Source: Thermoanaerobaculia bacterium (lineage in GTDB: Bacteria > Acidobacteriota > Thermoanaerobaculia > Multivoradales > J023). From it: a stretch of 64,000 nt of DNA. Positions 35,679-44,742 of the stretch are shown piece by piece (positions within the stretch are counted from its first letter, which is position 1; every line of letters begins with the position of its first letter). The position numbers and the translations under genes are program-made. The DNA lies in contig JAUIJL010000001.1 of assembly GCA_030431255.1 (NCBI GenBank), forward strand, positions 1,116,001 to 1,180,000, in the 5' to 3' direction. The notes under the pieces were generated by a model. The model was given only the letters and a program-made list of their open reading frames with translations, had not been told where the DNA came from and did not search any database.

Positions 35679-36962
35679 TTGGCTGGATACGCAAACGGAA
35701 CCAAAAAGTTGGGGCAGCTCCTTGTGGAAAGGGGCTGGATCACTGGCGAGCAGCTGATTCGCGCGATCCAAAGCCAACGCATGGTGGGTGGGCGAATTGG
35801 AACGTGCCTGCTGGAAATGGATGTGCTGACGGAGGAACGCTTGCTCGATGCTCTTTCCGAGCAGCTGCGGGTGCCCGCGGCCGGCATCGACATGCTTCGC
35901 GGGATCGACGACGGCACTTTGGAGCTGGTGCCTGCCAAGGTCGCCCATCGATGCCGGGCGGTCCCCTTCTTCTCCAATCGGGACCAAGTGAAGGTGGCGA
36001 CCCTCGAAGTGCACAACCTGAGCCATTTGGACGAGCTCAAATTCTGCACCAACAAGCAGGTCGTGCCTCACATCGCCAACGAGGTGAGGATCTTCGAGGC
36101 CCTGGAGAAGTACTACGGGGTCGAGCTTCCTCGCCGCTATGGCCATCTCCTGGATCGACTGAATCGATCCCGTTACCTCTGGGATGAAAGTGCCAAAGTC
36201 CTATTCGGTGCTGAAGAAGGTGGAATGGTTTGGACCAACCCCGAGGATGTCTTCGAAATTCCCGGGCTGATCACTGCCGCGAGCTCCAGGCGGCCCACTC
36301 CAGTGGCAGTCTCCACCGCTCCGGCCAGGCCGGCCGAATCCGCCATCGTCGGTCCGCCCGAATCCCCGCCGCCCCGGACGACCGCGCCTCAGCCGGCCGC
36401 GCCCCGGACGACCGCGCCTCAGCCGGCCGCGCCTCAGCCGGCCACGCCTCAAAAGGCCGCTGCCCTTCTCAACCTCGAGCTGGCGGATCAGCTTTTCGGT
36501 CAGGCTGAGAGTCAGCACCAAATCGCGGAAATTCTTCTTGGCTACGCTCGGCAGGTTTTTGATCGTGCGATCATCTTCAAGGTGACGCCGAAAGAGATCG
36601 GAGGTTGGAAATTCTCGGCCGGCGATATAGATGCCGGCAAGTTTGCCGATCTCTCGATCAGCACCGAGATTCCTTCCCTATTTTTTGATCTAAGGAAAGG
36701 AGAGCCCTTCTTTCAGGGAGCTGTGCCGTCGATGCCCCCCCATCTCGCGATTGCCGAGACGTGGGGTGGCCGTTTGCCCAAAAGCGCCTTCTTGATGCCG
36801 ATCAGCGTGCGCGGCCGAATGGTCTGCGTGCTCTACGGTGATCGCCGCGACGAGGGGGTCGATGGACTTGAAACCACTTCATTTCAACGCCTGGCGGACA
36901 AGGCAGCCATGGCGTTCGAGCTTTTTATTCTGAGGCGGAAGATCTCGTCGATCAAAGCCTGA
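35679..36962 (+). CDS. MshEN (GspE N-terminal) - GAF-like protein
   Basis: 427 residues from a TTG. Residues 8-150 match the type II secretion ATPase N-domain/MshEN pattern (LGQLLVERGWITGEQLIRAI; RIGTCLLEMDVLTEERLLDAL), which in several proteins binds c-di-GMP. A Pro/Ala/Thr linker (220-265) is made from a duplicated PQPAAP unit. Residues 270-425 look like a GAF-type sensor (FDRAIIFKV, FLMPISVRGRMVCVLYGDR). No ATPase follows, so this is not a secretion motor but a stand-alone regulator. It is divergent from the TPR gene and 70 bp upstream of HU. Confidence 0.75.
   Translation: MAGYANGTKKLGQLLVERGWITGEQLIRAIQSQRMVGGRIGTCLLEMDVLTEERLLDALSEQLRVPAAGIDMLRGIDDGTLELVPAKVAHRCRAVPFFSNRDQVKVATLEVHNLSHLDELKFCTNKQVVPHIANEVRIFEALEKYYGVELPRRYGHLLDRLNRSRYLWDESAKVLFGAEEGGMVWTNPEDVFEIPGLITAASSRRPTPVAVSTAPARPAESAIVGPPESPPPRTTAPQPAAPRTTAPQPAAPQPATPQKAAALLNLELADQLFGQAESQHQIAEILLGYARQVFDRAIIFKVTPKEIGGWKFSAGDIDAGKFADLSISTEIPSLFFDLRKGEPFFQGAVPSMPPHLAIAETWGGRLPKSAFLMPISVRGRMVCVLYGDRRDEGVDGLETTSFQRLADKAAMAFELFILRRKISSIKA
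36380..36455 (+). repeat. in-frame repeats in linker of MshEN protein
   Basis: A roughly 30-bp unit containing CGGACGACCGCGCCTCAGCC is present twice, followed by a shorter CGCCTCAGCCGGCC copy. It encodes the Pro/Ala linker and is prone to length change. Confidence 0.75.
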
Positions 36963-37032
36963 AACGGTAAGCAGACAGATCGGGACGGAGAGCGTTCACA
37001 ATAGCTTCGACCCTGCGCTTAAGGTGAGGAAG

Positions 37033-37317
37033 ATGATCAAAGCGGATATCGTCGATCGAGTGTCAGAGGTGGCGGATGTACCTCGCACCAAGGCGGCATT
37101 GGCCGTGGATACGATTTTTGGCGCTATGAAAGCGGCGCTGAGGGATGGAAAACGCATCGAGCTCAGAGGCTTTGGAGTCTTCCAAGTCCGAGATCGCAAG
37201 AGAGGTGTCGGCAGAAACCCAAAGACGGGTGTGGAAGTCGCCATCACCCCGGGCAAGACGGTGCGTTTCAAGCCGGGCAAAGATCTCCGAGACCTGAGCT
37301 TGGAAGAGGCGGATTAG
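37033..37317 (+). CDS. hup: HU/IHF-family DNA-binding protein
   Basis: 94 residues, the normal size. MIKADIVDRVSEVADVPRTK helix start, GFGVFQVRDRKRGVGRNPKTG beta arm with the Arg-Asn-Pro tip that intercalates DNA, and KTVRFKPGKDL C-terminus. Dimeric nucleoid protein that bends DNA. The ATG at 37033 follows AAGGTGAGG. HU cannot be told from IHF by sequence alone. Confidence 0.95.
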   Translation: MIKADIVDRVSEVADVPRTKAALAVDTIFGAMKAALRDGKRIELRGFGVFQVRDRKRGVGRNPKTGVEVAITPGKTVRFKPGKDLRDLSLEEAD

Positions 37318-37346
37318 CCGAAGCCCTCCCCCCCCTCGGGTCCGGG

Positions 37347-37805
37347 TTACGACAGCACTTTTCCCTCTCTGACGTCGAGCACGAAGGTCACCGGGCCGTC
37401 GTTGGTCAGAGTGACTTGCATGTCGGCGCCGAAACGTCCTCCGGCCACCTCGACCCCCTTATCGGCCAAGCTCTGCATCAAAGCCCCGACCAGCGGCTCG
37501 GCCAGGCTCGGGGGTGCGGAGCCGTCGAATGAAGGGCGTCGTCCTTTCCTCAGGCTGGCCGCCAGGGTGAATTGAGAGACCACCAGGAAAGCTCCCCCCA
37601 CCTGGCGGATATCGAGATTCATCTTGCCTTGTGGGTCGCTGAACAACCGCAGGGCGGCCAGCTTATCGGCCATGACCTCAACTTCGCGATTTGAGTCGCC
37701 GTGCTCCGCCGCCACCAGGATCAGAAGCCCCTGGTCGATGGCCCCAACGACTTCCTCCCCAACCAAAACCGCGGCTTTTTTCACTCTCTGCAGAATTGCC
37801 CGCAT
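37347..37805 (-). CDS. dtd: D-aminoacyl-tRNA deacylase
   Basis: 152 residues, typical length. Signature motifs VSQFTLAAS and TNDGPVTFVLD (the Gly-Pro that reads D-chirality) are present. It removes D-amino acids mis-charged on tRNA. Convergent with HU and divergent from ssb. Confidence 0.95.
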   Translation of the reverse strand: MRAILQRVKKAAVLVGEEVVGAIDQGLLILVAAEHGDSNREVEVMADKLAALRLFSDPQGKMNLDIRQVGGAFLVVSQFTLAASLRKGRRPSFDGSAPPSLAEPLVGALMQSLADKGVEVAGGRFGADMQVTLTNDGPVTFVLDVREGKVLS

Positions 37806-37947
37806 TTTTTACGTCCAAGCTTAAATGAAGCCCTGAGCTCCGCCCATTTGAAGCGCGGAGGGCCGGGGCAAATATCGAACCGCCACCGACTTTCCGAGCC
37901 GGTCGACGGCAGGTATCATAGCGGCTCGAAAACATTTGGAGATTTTC

Positions 37948-38484
37948 ATGGTCAACAAAGTGATCCTTATCGGCAACCTAGGCCGCGACCCCGAGGTCCG
38001 CTCGACACCGTCCGGCCAGACCGTCGCGTCCTTTTCGCTCGCAACCAACCGCAAGTGGCGTGATCGGGACGGAAATCGTCAGGAACAAACCGAGTGGCAC
38101 TCGATTGTGTGCTGGGGGCGTCAAGCGGAGATCGCAGGTCAATATCTGACCCGTGGCAAGCAAATCTACGTCGAAGGTCGCCTACAAACCTCGTCGTGGG
38201 AAGACCGCCAAACCGGCGAGAAGAAATACCGCACCGAGGTGATCTGCGACAACTTCCAGATGCTCGGCGGCCGTGACGGCGGCGGAGGTGGTGGCGGAGG
38301 CTACGGCGGAGGTGGTGGCGGAGGCTACGGAGGGGGTTACTCCGGTGGTGGTGGCGGCGGCGGTTATTCCGGTGGTGGCGGCGGAGGCGGCAACCAGGGC
38401 GGCGGCGGTCCGGACCAAGGCGGCGGCCCAGCCGGGGGCGGCGACTTCGGCCCCGAGCCCGAGGATGACGACATCCCGTTCTGA
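37948..38484 (+). CDS. ssb: single-stranded DNA-binding protein
   Basis: 178 residues: OB fold ([36 protein letters not shown]), a very Gly-rich linker (112-165) and the acidic tip EPEDDDIPF that recruits partner proteins. GGAG lies 6 bases before the ATG at 37948. The linker DNA is a run of GGC/GGT/GGA codons and is low-complexity. Confidence 0.97.
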   Translation: MVNKVILIGNLGRDPEVRSTPSGQTVASFSLATNRKWRDRDGNRQEQTEWHSIVCWGRQAEIAGQYLTRGKQIYVEGRLQTSSWEDRQTGEKKYRTEVICDNFQMLGGRDGGGGGGGGYGGGGGGGYGGGYSGGGGGGGYSGGGGGGGNQGGGGPDQGGGPAGGGDFGPEPEDDDIPF

Positions 38485-38532
38485 CCACGAGCACCGCGCC
38501 GGTAGTCCTCGGTGGTTCTGTTGAGGATTTTT

Positions 38533-38581
38533 GGGCTCCGGCGTTCGGCTGTTTCGGAGCCCGGTGATCTACCGGGCTCCG
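38533..38581. terminator. competing hairpins between convergent ssb and M50 genes
   Basis: CGGAGCCCGGT (38555-38565) pairs perfectly with ACCGGGCTCCG (38571-38581); its first half can alternatively pair with GGGCTCCG at 38533-38540. There is no T tract after it on either side, so termination is only plausible. Confidence 0.5.
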
Positions 38582-38612
38582 ATGCCTTTCACCGAGCCCC
38601 ATGCAGATCAGA

Positions 38613-39323
38613 TCAAGCGTAGCCGACCTCCGGATAGAGCAGATTCACCGCCACCAAGAGGATCGGCCAGAATATCTCTCCGAAGAGCTTCCAAGCAATC
38701 AACAAGCCCAGCAGGCCAAATCCCGGTTGGTGGACGAATTCACGGAATTTCTCACCCGCGGAATCGCTCAACAGCAGGGGTAATACGGAGGCTCCGTCCA
38801 GCGGTGGAAACGGGATCAAGTTGAAGGCGAACAGTAGTAGGTTCAACGTGAACATGACCGATAGAAGCGCCGCCGCTCCTTCCCAGGGTCCCTGGGCCGT
38901 GGCCTCTGCCACATGGGCGAATTGGATCGAGCTTGGGGCGGTGAAATGCCCCATCATCATGCCGACGCGGATCCCCACGCCCGACAAGATCACGATCAGA
39001 AGGTTCGACACCGGTCCGGCCAAAGCCATCCAGCCGGCTCTCCTTGGATGCCGGGCCGCCCAATGGGGGTCATAGGGTGCGCTCGCCCAACCCATCATCC
39101 AACCCGCCAGACCGTAGCTCAGAAGAGGCACCAGCACCGTTCCGAAAGGCTCTCGGGCGATGTGGGGCAACGGGTTGAGGGTCACTTGACCTCCCTGATA
39201 GGCCGTCGGATCCCCCAGCTTGAGGGCCGCATAGGCGTGGGCAGCCTCATGGGCCGTGACCGAAAATAGGAAAACGGCGAACCAAATCAATCCCATGGCT
39301 AAGGCTTCGGAGGTCATTTCCAT
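38613..39323 (-). CDS. site-2 protease family (M50) membrane metalloprotease
   Basis: 236 residues with about six hydrophobic segments. Zinc motif HEAAHAY in the first membrane region and NLIPFPPLDG for the third ligand. Regulated intramembrane proteolysis family, short form without PDZ or CBS. The ATG at 39323 is chosen; further upstream codons would overlap the divergent epimerase gene. Substrate unknown. Confidence 0.88.
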   Translation of the reverse strand: MEMTSEALAMGLIWFAVFLFSVTAHEAAHAYAALKLGDPTAYQGGQVTLNPLPHIAREPFGTVLVPLLSYGLAGWMMGWASAPYDPHWAARHPRRAGWMALAGPVSNLLIVILSGVGIRVGMMMGHFTAPSSIQFAHVAEATAQGPWEGAAALLSVMFTLNLLLFAFNLIPFPPLDGASVLPLLLSDSAGEKFREFVHQPGFGLLGLLIAWKLFGEIFWPILLVAVNLLYPEVGYA

Positions 39324-39411
39324 GGCCCGAATGATTCCAACAAACTCGGCGGAGAGCAACCATTCCTCTTCTGCTCCTGCCCCTCTTGATCGATATGTGG
39401 AGCTATCGTCC

Positions 39412-40374
39412 ATGACCCAAGATGCACCATCGAGCCCCGACACCCAGCCGACGGCTGAGATCTCCAACTCCCTCTCGGGCAAATCCGTGTTGATCACCGG
39501 TGGTACGGGGTTTATCGGTCGACATTTGATCGCCCGTCTCGTGCGAGCCGGCGCGGTGGCTCACGCTACTACCCGACGGGCGGATACCGCACCGCTCGAT
39601 CAGAGGGTCACCTGGCATCGGGTCGATCTCGCGGATCGCGAAGCGGTGAAGGTTCTCTTCGAATCTGCGCGCCCCGAGGTCGTGCTGCATCTAGCCAGCC
39701 ACGTGGCCGGCTCACGGGACATCAGCTTGGTGGCACCTACGCTCCGGGACAATCTCTGCTCCACCGTGCATCTCATGGAAGCGGCCGTTCAACATGGTTG
39801 CCCTCGATTCGTGCAGGTCGGGTCTTTGGAAGAGCCCGAGGCCTTCGACGAGCCACCCTCCTCTCCTTATGCTGCGGCAAAATTCGCCGCTACGACATAC
39901 GCTAGCCTTTTCCACCATCTCTACGGCCTACCCGTGGTCACTGCCAGGGTGTTCATGGTCTACGGCCCCGGGCCCCAGGACGAGAAGAAGCTCGTACCCT
40001 ATGTCATCCGCGCTCTGCTCAACGGCGAGTCGCCGAGCTTCTCGAGCGGTACCCGTCCGGTGGATTGGATCTATGTCGGCGATGTCGCCGAGGGTCTGGA
40101 CCGTCTCGCCACCACACCCGGTTTGGAGGGAAAGCGAGTGGACCTGGGGACCGGAGAGCTGCACACCGTGCGCCAAATGGTTGAGCGGCTTTTCTATGGC
40201 GTCGGCTCCAGCGAGAGCCCCAAATTCGGTGGGCGAGGAGATCGCCCCTCCGAGCAAATCCGCAAAGCGGATGTCTCACGCACCCGGAACCTATTGGGCT
40301 GGGCGCCGAGCACTACCCTCGATCGCGGCATCGAGCAGACCGTCGATTGGTTTCGCCGAATCCCCTCAAGCTGA
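39412..40374 (+). CDS. NAD-dependent epimerase/dehydratase (SDR)
   Basis: 320 residues. Rossmann motif GGTGFIGRHL, and Tyr-x3-Lys in SPYAAAKFAAT with an upstream Ser in VGSLE. The extended SDR fold usually acts on nucleotide sugars (epimerase, 4,6-dehydratase or reductase). No sugar-biosynthesis neighbours are present, so substrate cannot be named. The ATG at 39412 follows GGAG at 8 bases. Confidence 0.88.
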   Translation: MTQDAPSSPDTQPTAEISNSLSGKSVLITGGTGFIGRHLIARLVRAGAVAHATTRRADTAPLDQRVTWHRVDLADREAVKVLFESARPEVVLHLASHVAGSRDISLVAPTLRDNLCSTVHLMEAAVQHGCPRFVQVGSLEEPEAFDEPPSSPYAAAKFAATTYASLFHHLYGLPVVTARVFMVYGPGPQDEKKLVPYVIRALLNGESPSFSSGTRPVDWIYVGDVAEGLDRLATTPGLEGKRVDLGTGELHTVRQMVERLFYGVGSSESPKFGGRGDRPSEQIRKADVSRTRNLLGWAPSTTLDRGIEQTVDWFRRIPSS

Positions 40375-40448
40375 ATTCGAACGGCACTGAATAGGGAGAT
40401 TGCAATTCCGAGATATTGCGTTTAAGATTTTGATGAGGCAAAAAACCA

Positions 40449-41399
40449 ATGAAGAATCAATCAAAAAACATCTCGTCTCGAATTTTTCTTATCCCCGCCC
40501 TCCTGTTGCTCGGGGCTTGCGAGCCGAGCCCGGAGGCGCCGAAGAAGACCGGTCCGCTCCAAGTGGTCGCCACCACGGGCATGATTGCCGATATCGCGGC
40601 TCGGATCGCGGGCGAATGGGCCGAGGTCGAAGGGTTGATGGGGCCGGGCGTGGACCCGCACCTCTACAAAGCCGGTGAGAGCGACGTCCGCAAGCTCACG
40701 GACGCGGATCTCGTGCTCTACAACGGCCTCTACCTGGAAGGAAAGATGGGCGACATCCTGGTGCGAATGGCCAGGCATCGACCGGTCGTCGCCGTGTCGG
40801 AGGCCATTCCTCAAGACTTGCTGCGGGAGCCTCCGGAGCTGCAGGGACACTATGATCCGCACATTTGGTTCGACGTCTCCATGTGGATCCGCACCCTCGA
40901 GCCGATCACCCAGGCGCTTTCCGAGGTGGCCCCGGAGCACGAGGAGGCCTTTCGAGCCAACGCCGACGTCCTGCGCGGGGAGCTCGAAGCCCTGGATGCC
41001 TGGGCCGGCGACCGAGTCTTGGAGCTGCCGCCGGAACGCCGGGTCTTGATCACCGCCCATGACGCATTCGGCTATTTCGGTGACCGCTACGGCATGGAGG
41101 TGATCGGCATTCAGGGAATCAGCACCCTGGCGGAAGCCGGCCTGCAAGATGTCGAGCGCGTGGTCGACTTGGTGGTTGAACGGAACATTCCGGCGCTATT
41201 TGTCGAGTCGAGCGTTCCCCGCCGCACCATCGAGGCGGTGCAAGCGGCCTGCGCTTCCAGGGGCCACGAGGTGACCATCGGCGGCGAGCTGTTCAGCGAC
41301 GCCATGGGGGCGGCGGGCACTCCGGAGGGTACCTATCAGGGCATGGTTCGGCACAATGTGAATACCATCGTCGGCTCTTTGGCGGGGGAATCTCGATGA
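40449..41399 (+). CDS. metal ABC transporter substrate-binding lipoprotein
   Basis: 316 residues. Lipobox LLLLGAC, then a cluster A-I (TroA/ZnuA) binding protein with the metal ligands His in VDPHLYK, His in YDPHIWF, Glu in FVESSVP and Asp in LFSDAMG. There is no His-rich loop, favouring Mn or Fe over Zn. First gene of a four-gene operon: its stop overlaps the ATPase start by 4 bases (ATGA). Confidence 0.94.
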   Translation: MKNQSKNISSRIFLIPALLLLGACEPSPEAPKKTGPLQVVATTGMIADIAARIAGEWAEVEGLMGPGVDPHLYKAGESDVRKLTDADLVLYNGLYLEGKMGDILVRMARHRPVVAVSEAIPQDLLREPPELQGHYDPHIWFDVSMWIRTLEPITQALSEVAPEHEEAFRANADVLRGELEALDAWAGDRVLELPPERRVLITAHDAFGYFGDRYGMEVIGIQGISTLAEAGLQDVERVVDLVVERNIPALFVESSVPRRTIEAVQAACASRGHEVTIGGELFSDAMGAAGTPEGTYQGMVRHNVNTIVGSLAGESR

Positions 41400-42253
41400 A
41401 TTCTGAAGTGGCTGAGGCGGTGTCGACCGGACCTGGCGGGAGAGAGCGGGAGCCGGCCGTGGAAGTCCACGACTTGACGGTCGCCTACCACACCCAACCG
41501 GTCTTATGGGACGTAGACCTGGTGCTGCCCGAAGGTGAGCTGATCGCTATCGTCGGGCCCAACGGCGCCGGCAAATCCACTTTTCTCAAAACCATTCTCG
41601 GCTTGATCGACCCGATCACCGGCTGGGTCAAGATCTGTGGCGCGGGGTATCGCCGTCGTCGATCTTGGGTCGCCTATGTTCCACAACGGGAAAGCGTCGA
41701 TTGGGACTTCCCCACCAGCGCCGTGGACGTGGTCACCATGGGCATTTACGGTCGATTGGGCTGGTTCCGTCGACCTCGTAAACACGATCGTGAGCTGGCC
41801 CTCGAATGCCTCGACAAGGTGGGCATCGCCGATCTCGCCGATCGACAGATCAGCCAATTATCCGGCGGTCAGCAGCAGAGAGTCTTCCTGGCACGGGCCT
41901 TGGCCCAACAAGCCCAGATCTACTTCATGGACGAGCCCTTCGCCGGTGTCGACGCGACCACCGAACGAGCCATCCTGAGCTTGCTGCAGGAGCTTCGTAA
42001 CCAAGGCAAAACGGTCGTCGCCGTGCATCACGATCTGCACACCGTAGCCGAATATTTCGACCATGTGGTGCTGTTGAATATGCGCCTTGTGGCCGCGGGG
42101 CCGATCCGCGAAACGTTCACCGAAGAGAATTTGCAACGCACCTACGGCGGCAAGCTGACGGTGCTCACCCAGGCGACCGAAGACCTGCTGCGGGCCCGAG
42201 CCGGTGACCCGAGCCTGCAACAGCCCACCGGGCCGCCGCCGGGGCAAAGCTGA
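41396..42253 (+). CDS. metal ABC transporter ATP-binding protein
   Basis: 285 residues. Walker [10 protein letters not shown], signature LSGGQQQR, Walker [10 protein letters not shown]-loop VAVHHD. Energises the Mn/Zn/Fe importer. Starts within the substrate-binding gene and is 3 bp from the first permease. Confidence 0.96.
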   Translation: MNSEVAEAVSTGPGGREREPAVEVHDLTVAYHTQPVLWDVDLVLPEGELIAIVGPNGAGKSTFLKTILGLIDPITGWVKICGAGYRRRRSWVAYVPQRESVDWDFPTSAVDVVTMGIYGRLGWFRRPRKHDRELALECLDKVGIADLADRQISQLSGGQQQRVFLARALAQQAQIYFMDEPFAGVDATTERAILSLLQELRNQGKTVVAVHHDLHTVAEYFDHVVLLNMRLVAAGPIRETFTEENLQRTYGGKLTVLTQATEDLLRARAGDPSLQQPTGPPPGQS

Positions 42254-42256
42254 GCC

Positions 42257-43561
42257 ATGCTCGGGTTGGAGCTTTCGTTCACCGCCCGCAATGTCCTTTT
42301 GGGCGCCACCCTTCTTGGTGTGGTCGGCGGGGTCATGGGCTGTTTCGCCTTCCTGCGGCGTCAATCCCTGCTCGGCGACGCCTTGGCGCACGCTGCCCTG
42401 CCCGGTGTTTGTGTCGGTTTTCTGCTGACCCAATCGAAAAGCCCTCTTCCCCTCTTCGCCGGGGCCTTGGTCGCCGGCCTGCTGGGCTCGCTGGTGATCC
42501 TCTTGGTCGTCCGTTTCTCCAGGCTGAAAGAAGACACGGCCATCGGCATGGTGCTGAGCGTTTTCTTCGGCATCGGCATTGTCCTGCTGACTTACATTCA
42601 GAAATTGCCTTTGGGCAATCAAAGCGGTCTCGACAAATATCTCTTCGGCCAAGCCGCAACGTTGATGCCCCGCGACTTGGCCGTGATGGCGGTGCTGGGC
42701 CTGTTGGTGATTTCGACCATTGTGCTTTTTTTCAAGGAATTCAAGATTCTGTGCTTCGACCCGGAATTCGGCGCCAGCTTGGGCTTTCCCATGCGCCGCC
42801 TCGAGGTCCTGCTGACCCTGCTGCTGGTGATTGTGGTCGTGGTAGGTCTGCAGACGGTTGGGGTCATCCTGATCGTGGCCGCCCTGGTCATGCCCGCTGC
42901 TTCAGCCCGTCAATGGACGGAGAGCCTGGCCGTGATGCTTTGGCTCGCGGGGCTGCTCGGTGGTGCCGCCGGTGCTGCAGGAGCGATGATTTCAGCGACC
43001 GTGGAGCGACTGCCCACGGGGCCGGTCATCGTGTTGATCTCGAGCAGCCTCTTGGTGCTCTCCCTGCTCCTGGCACCCGGTCGAGGTCTGCTTTGGTCAT
43101 TCATCAAAGATCGACGTCTGGTTCACCGTATTCAGCGCGAAAACCTGCTGAAGGATCTTTACGTCATCGGTGAGCGTGCCGAAGGCGGATCGTGGTCCGG
43201 ATGGGAGCAGCCCGTTCCCTGGCCGATGTTGATGGGAGTTCGCGGGCAATCCAGCCCGCAGCTCTCCCGGGTCGCTCGACGATGTCGTCGTCGGAACCTT
43301 TTGTCGAGGGAGAAGGACGGAGTCCGCTTGACCGAAGACGGCCTGCGGGCCGCCCGTGGCATCGTGCGGAAACACCGTCTCTGGGAGCTTTACCTGACCC
43401 GGAGACTGGAGCTGGCCGCCGACCACGTGCACCGCGACGCCGACGCCATGGAGCACACCCTCACGGACGACGCGGTGGCTTTTCTGGAAGAGAAGCTCGG
43501 ATTTCCGACCCTCGACCCCCATGGTCAGCCGATTCCGGCTCTGGAGGAGGCAAGTCGATGA
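42257..43561 (+). CDS. metal ABC permease fused to DtxR/MntR-type repressor domain
   Basis: 434 residues. The first 280 are an ABC-3 permease with about eight or nine membrane segments (SLLGDALAHAALPGV; GVILIVAALVMPAA). After RENLLKDLYVIGE comes a cytoplasmic DtxR-like part: winged helix (LSRVARRCRRRNLL, GVRLTEDGLRAARGIVRKHRLWE) and dimerisation/metal region (ELAADHVHRDADAMEHTLTD). The fusion could sense metal at the transporter itself. The stop overlaps the next start by ATGA. Confidence 0.9.
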   Translation: MLGLELSFTARNVLLGATLLGVVGGVMGCFAFLRRQSLLGDALAHAALPGVCVGFLLTQSKSPLPLFAGALVAGLLGSLVILLVVRFSRLKEDTAIGMVLSVFFGIGIVLLTYIQKLPLGNQSGLDKYLFGQAATLMPRDLAVMAVLGLLVISTIVLFFKEFKILCFDPEFGASLGFPMRRLEVLLTLLLVIVVVVGLQTVGVILIVAALVMPAASARQWTESLAVMLWLAGLLGGAAGAAGAMISATVERLPTGPVIVLISSSLLVLSLLLAPGRGLLWSFIKDRRLVHRIQRENLLKDLYVIGERAEGGSWSGWEQPVPWPMLMGVRGQSSPQLSRVARRCRRRNLLSREKDGVRLTEDGLRAARGIVRKHRLWELYLTRRLELAADHVHRDADAMEHTLTDDAVAFLEEKLGFPTLDPHGQPIPALEEASR

Positions 43562-44703
43562 GCTCCACTTTGGTGATTCTTCTTGTCGGAGGCTGCGTCG
43601 CTGCCTCCTGCGCCTTGCTCGGCTGTTTTCTCGTCTTGCGCAAGATGGCCTTGATGGGCGACGCCATCAGCCACGCGGTCTTGCCCGGCATCGTCATCGC
43701 TTTTTTGTTGGCCGGTGATCGCAGCACCCTGCCGATGGTGCTCGGAGCCTCGGTCTTGGGCGTCATCACCGTCTTCCTGGTGGAAATCGGCACCCGCTCG
43801 CGCCGGCTGCAAGAAGACGCTTCGATCGGGGTGGTCTTTCCGGCCCTCTTCTCCATCGGCGTCATCTTGATCAGCCGTTATGCGGGTCAAGTGGACCTGG
43901 ACCTCGAATGCGTGCTTTACGGCGAAATCGCTTACACCCCACTCGACCTTCTGTATTGGGGCGATCGGGTCCTCGGACCGAGGGCTCTGTGGATCAACGG
44001 ATCGATTTTGATCGCGGTTGCGGCTTTCCTCTTCGCCTTCTACAAAGAGCTCAAGATTTCGACCTTTGATCCCGCCTTGGCCGCGGCCCTCGGTTTTTCT
44101 CCCGTGCTTTTGCACTATCTGTTGATGACCATGCTTTCGATCACCATCGTCGGGGCTTTCGAGTCGGTCGGCGCGATTCTGGTCGTCGCCATGTTGGTGG
44201 TGCCTGCTGCCACAGCCTATTTGCTCACCGAGCGCTTGGCGACGATGTTGGCCTTGTCGACCGCCTTGGGGGTGGCATCCTCCACGGTGGGATACTTCCT
44301 CGCTCGTGTGCTGGACGCCTCCATCGCCGGCTCGATGGCGGTCGTGGCCGGGATTTTCTTCGCGACCGCGTTCCTCTTCTCCCCGAGCCACGGCCTCGTC
44401 GCCAAAGCCGCCCGGCACCGACGCCTGGGCCTCGGCATGGCGGAGCAGCTCTTGATGCTCCATATCGGCCAAAGCTCCGAGCCGAGATCCGGCCAAGTGA
44501 GCAGGGGCTGCGAGATCGACACCCTGGAAAGGCGCTTCAATTGGCGTCCGAGCAAATTACAGAAAGTGGCGAAGCGGTTAGAGCGTCAGGGCTGGCTCGA
44601 TCGGGTCCAGGAGGGTCGGCTCATGCTGACCGCCGCGGGTGCCGAAGCCTTGGAAAGAACCGGCCAGGCTCCGCTCACCCATGCCCTACAGGCCGAAGAC
44701 TGA
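43558..44703 (+). CDS. metal ABC permease with C-terminal winged-helix domain
   Basis: 381 residues. ABC-3 permease core (MALMGDAISHAVLPGI; VGAILVVAMLVVPAA), then a shorter cytoplasmic tail with a winged helix (CEIDTLERRFNWRPSKLQKV, GRLMLTAAGAEALERTG) lacking the metal/dimerisation part of the previous gene. GGAGGAGG precedes the ATG. The two permeases probably pair with both tails facing the ATPase. Last gene of the importer operon. Confidence 0.9.
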   Translation: MSSTLVILLVGGCVAASCALLGCFLVLRKMALMGDAISHAVLPGIVIAFLLAGDRSTLPMVLGASVLGVITVFLVEIGTRSRRLQEDASIGVVFPALFSIGVILISRYAGQVDLDLECVLYGEIAYTPLDLLYWGDRVLGPRALWINGSILIAVAAFLFAFYKELKISTFDPALAAALGFSPVLLHYLLMTMLSITIVGAFESVGAILVVAMLVVPAATAYLLTERLATMLALSTALGVASSTVGYFLARVLDASIAGSMAVVAGIFFATAFLFSPSHGLVAKAARHRRLGLGMAEQLLMLHIGQSSEPRSGQVSRGCEIDTLERRFNWRPSKLQKVAKRLERQGWLDRVQEGRLMLTAAGAEALERTGQAPLTHALQAED

Positions 44704-44742
44704 ATATCGCCGAAGGCTGAGATATCGCCGAAGACCAGTGAC

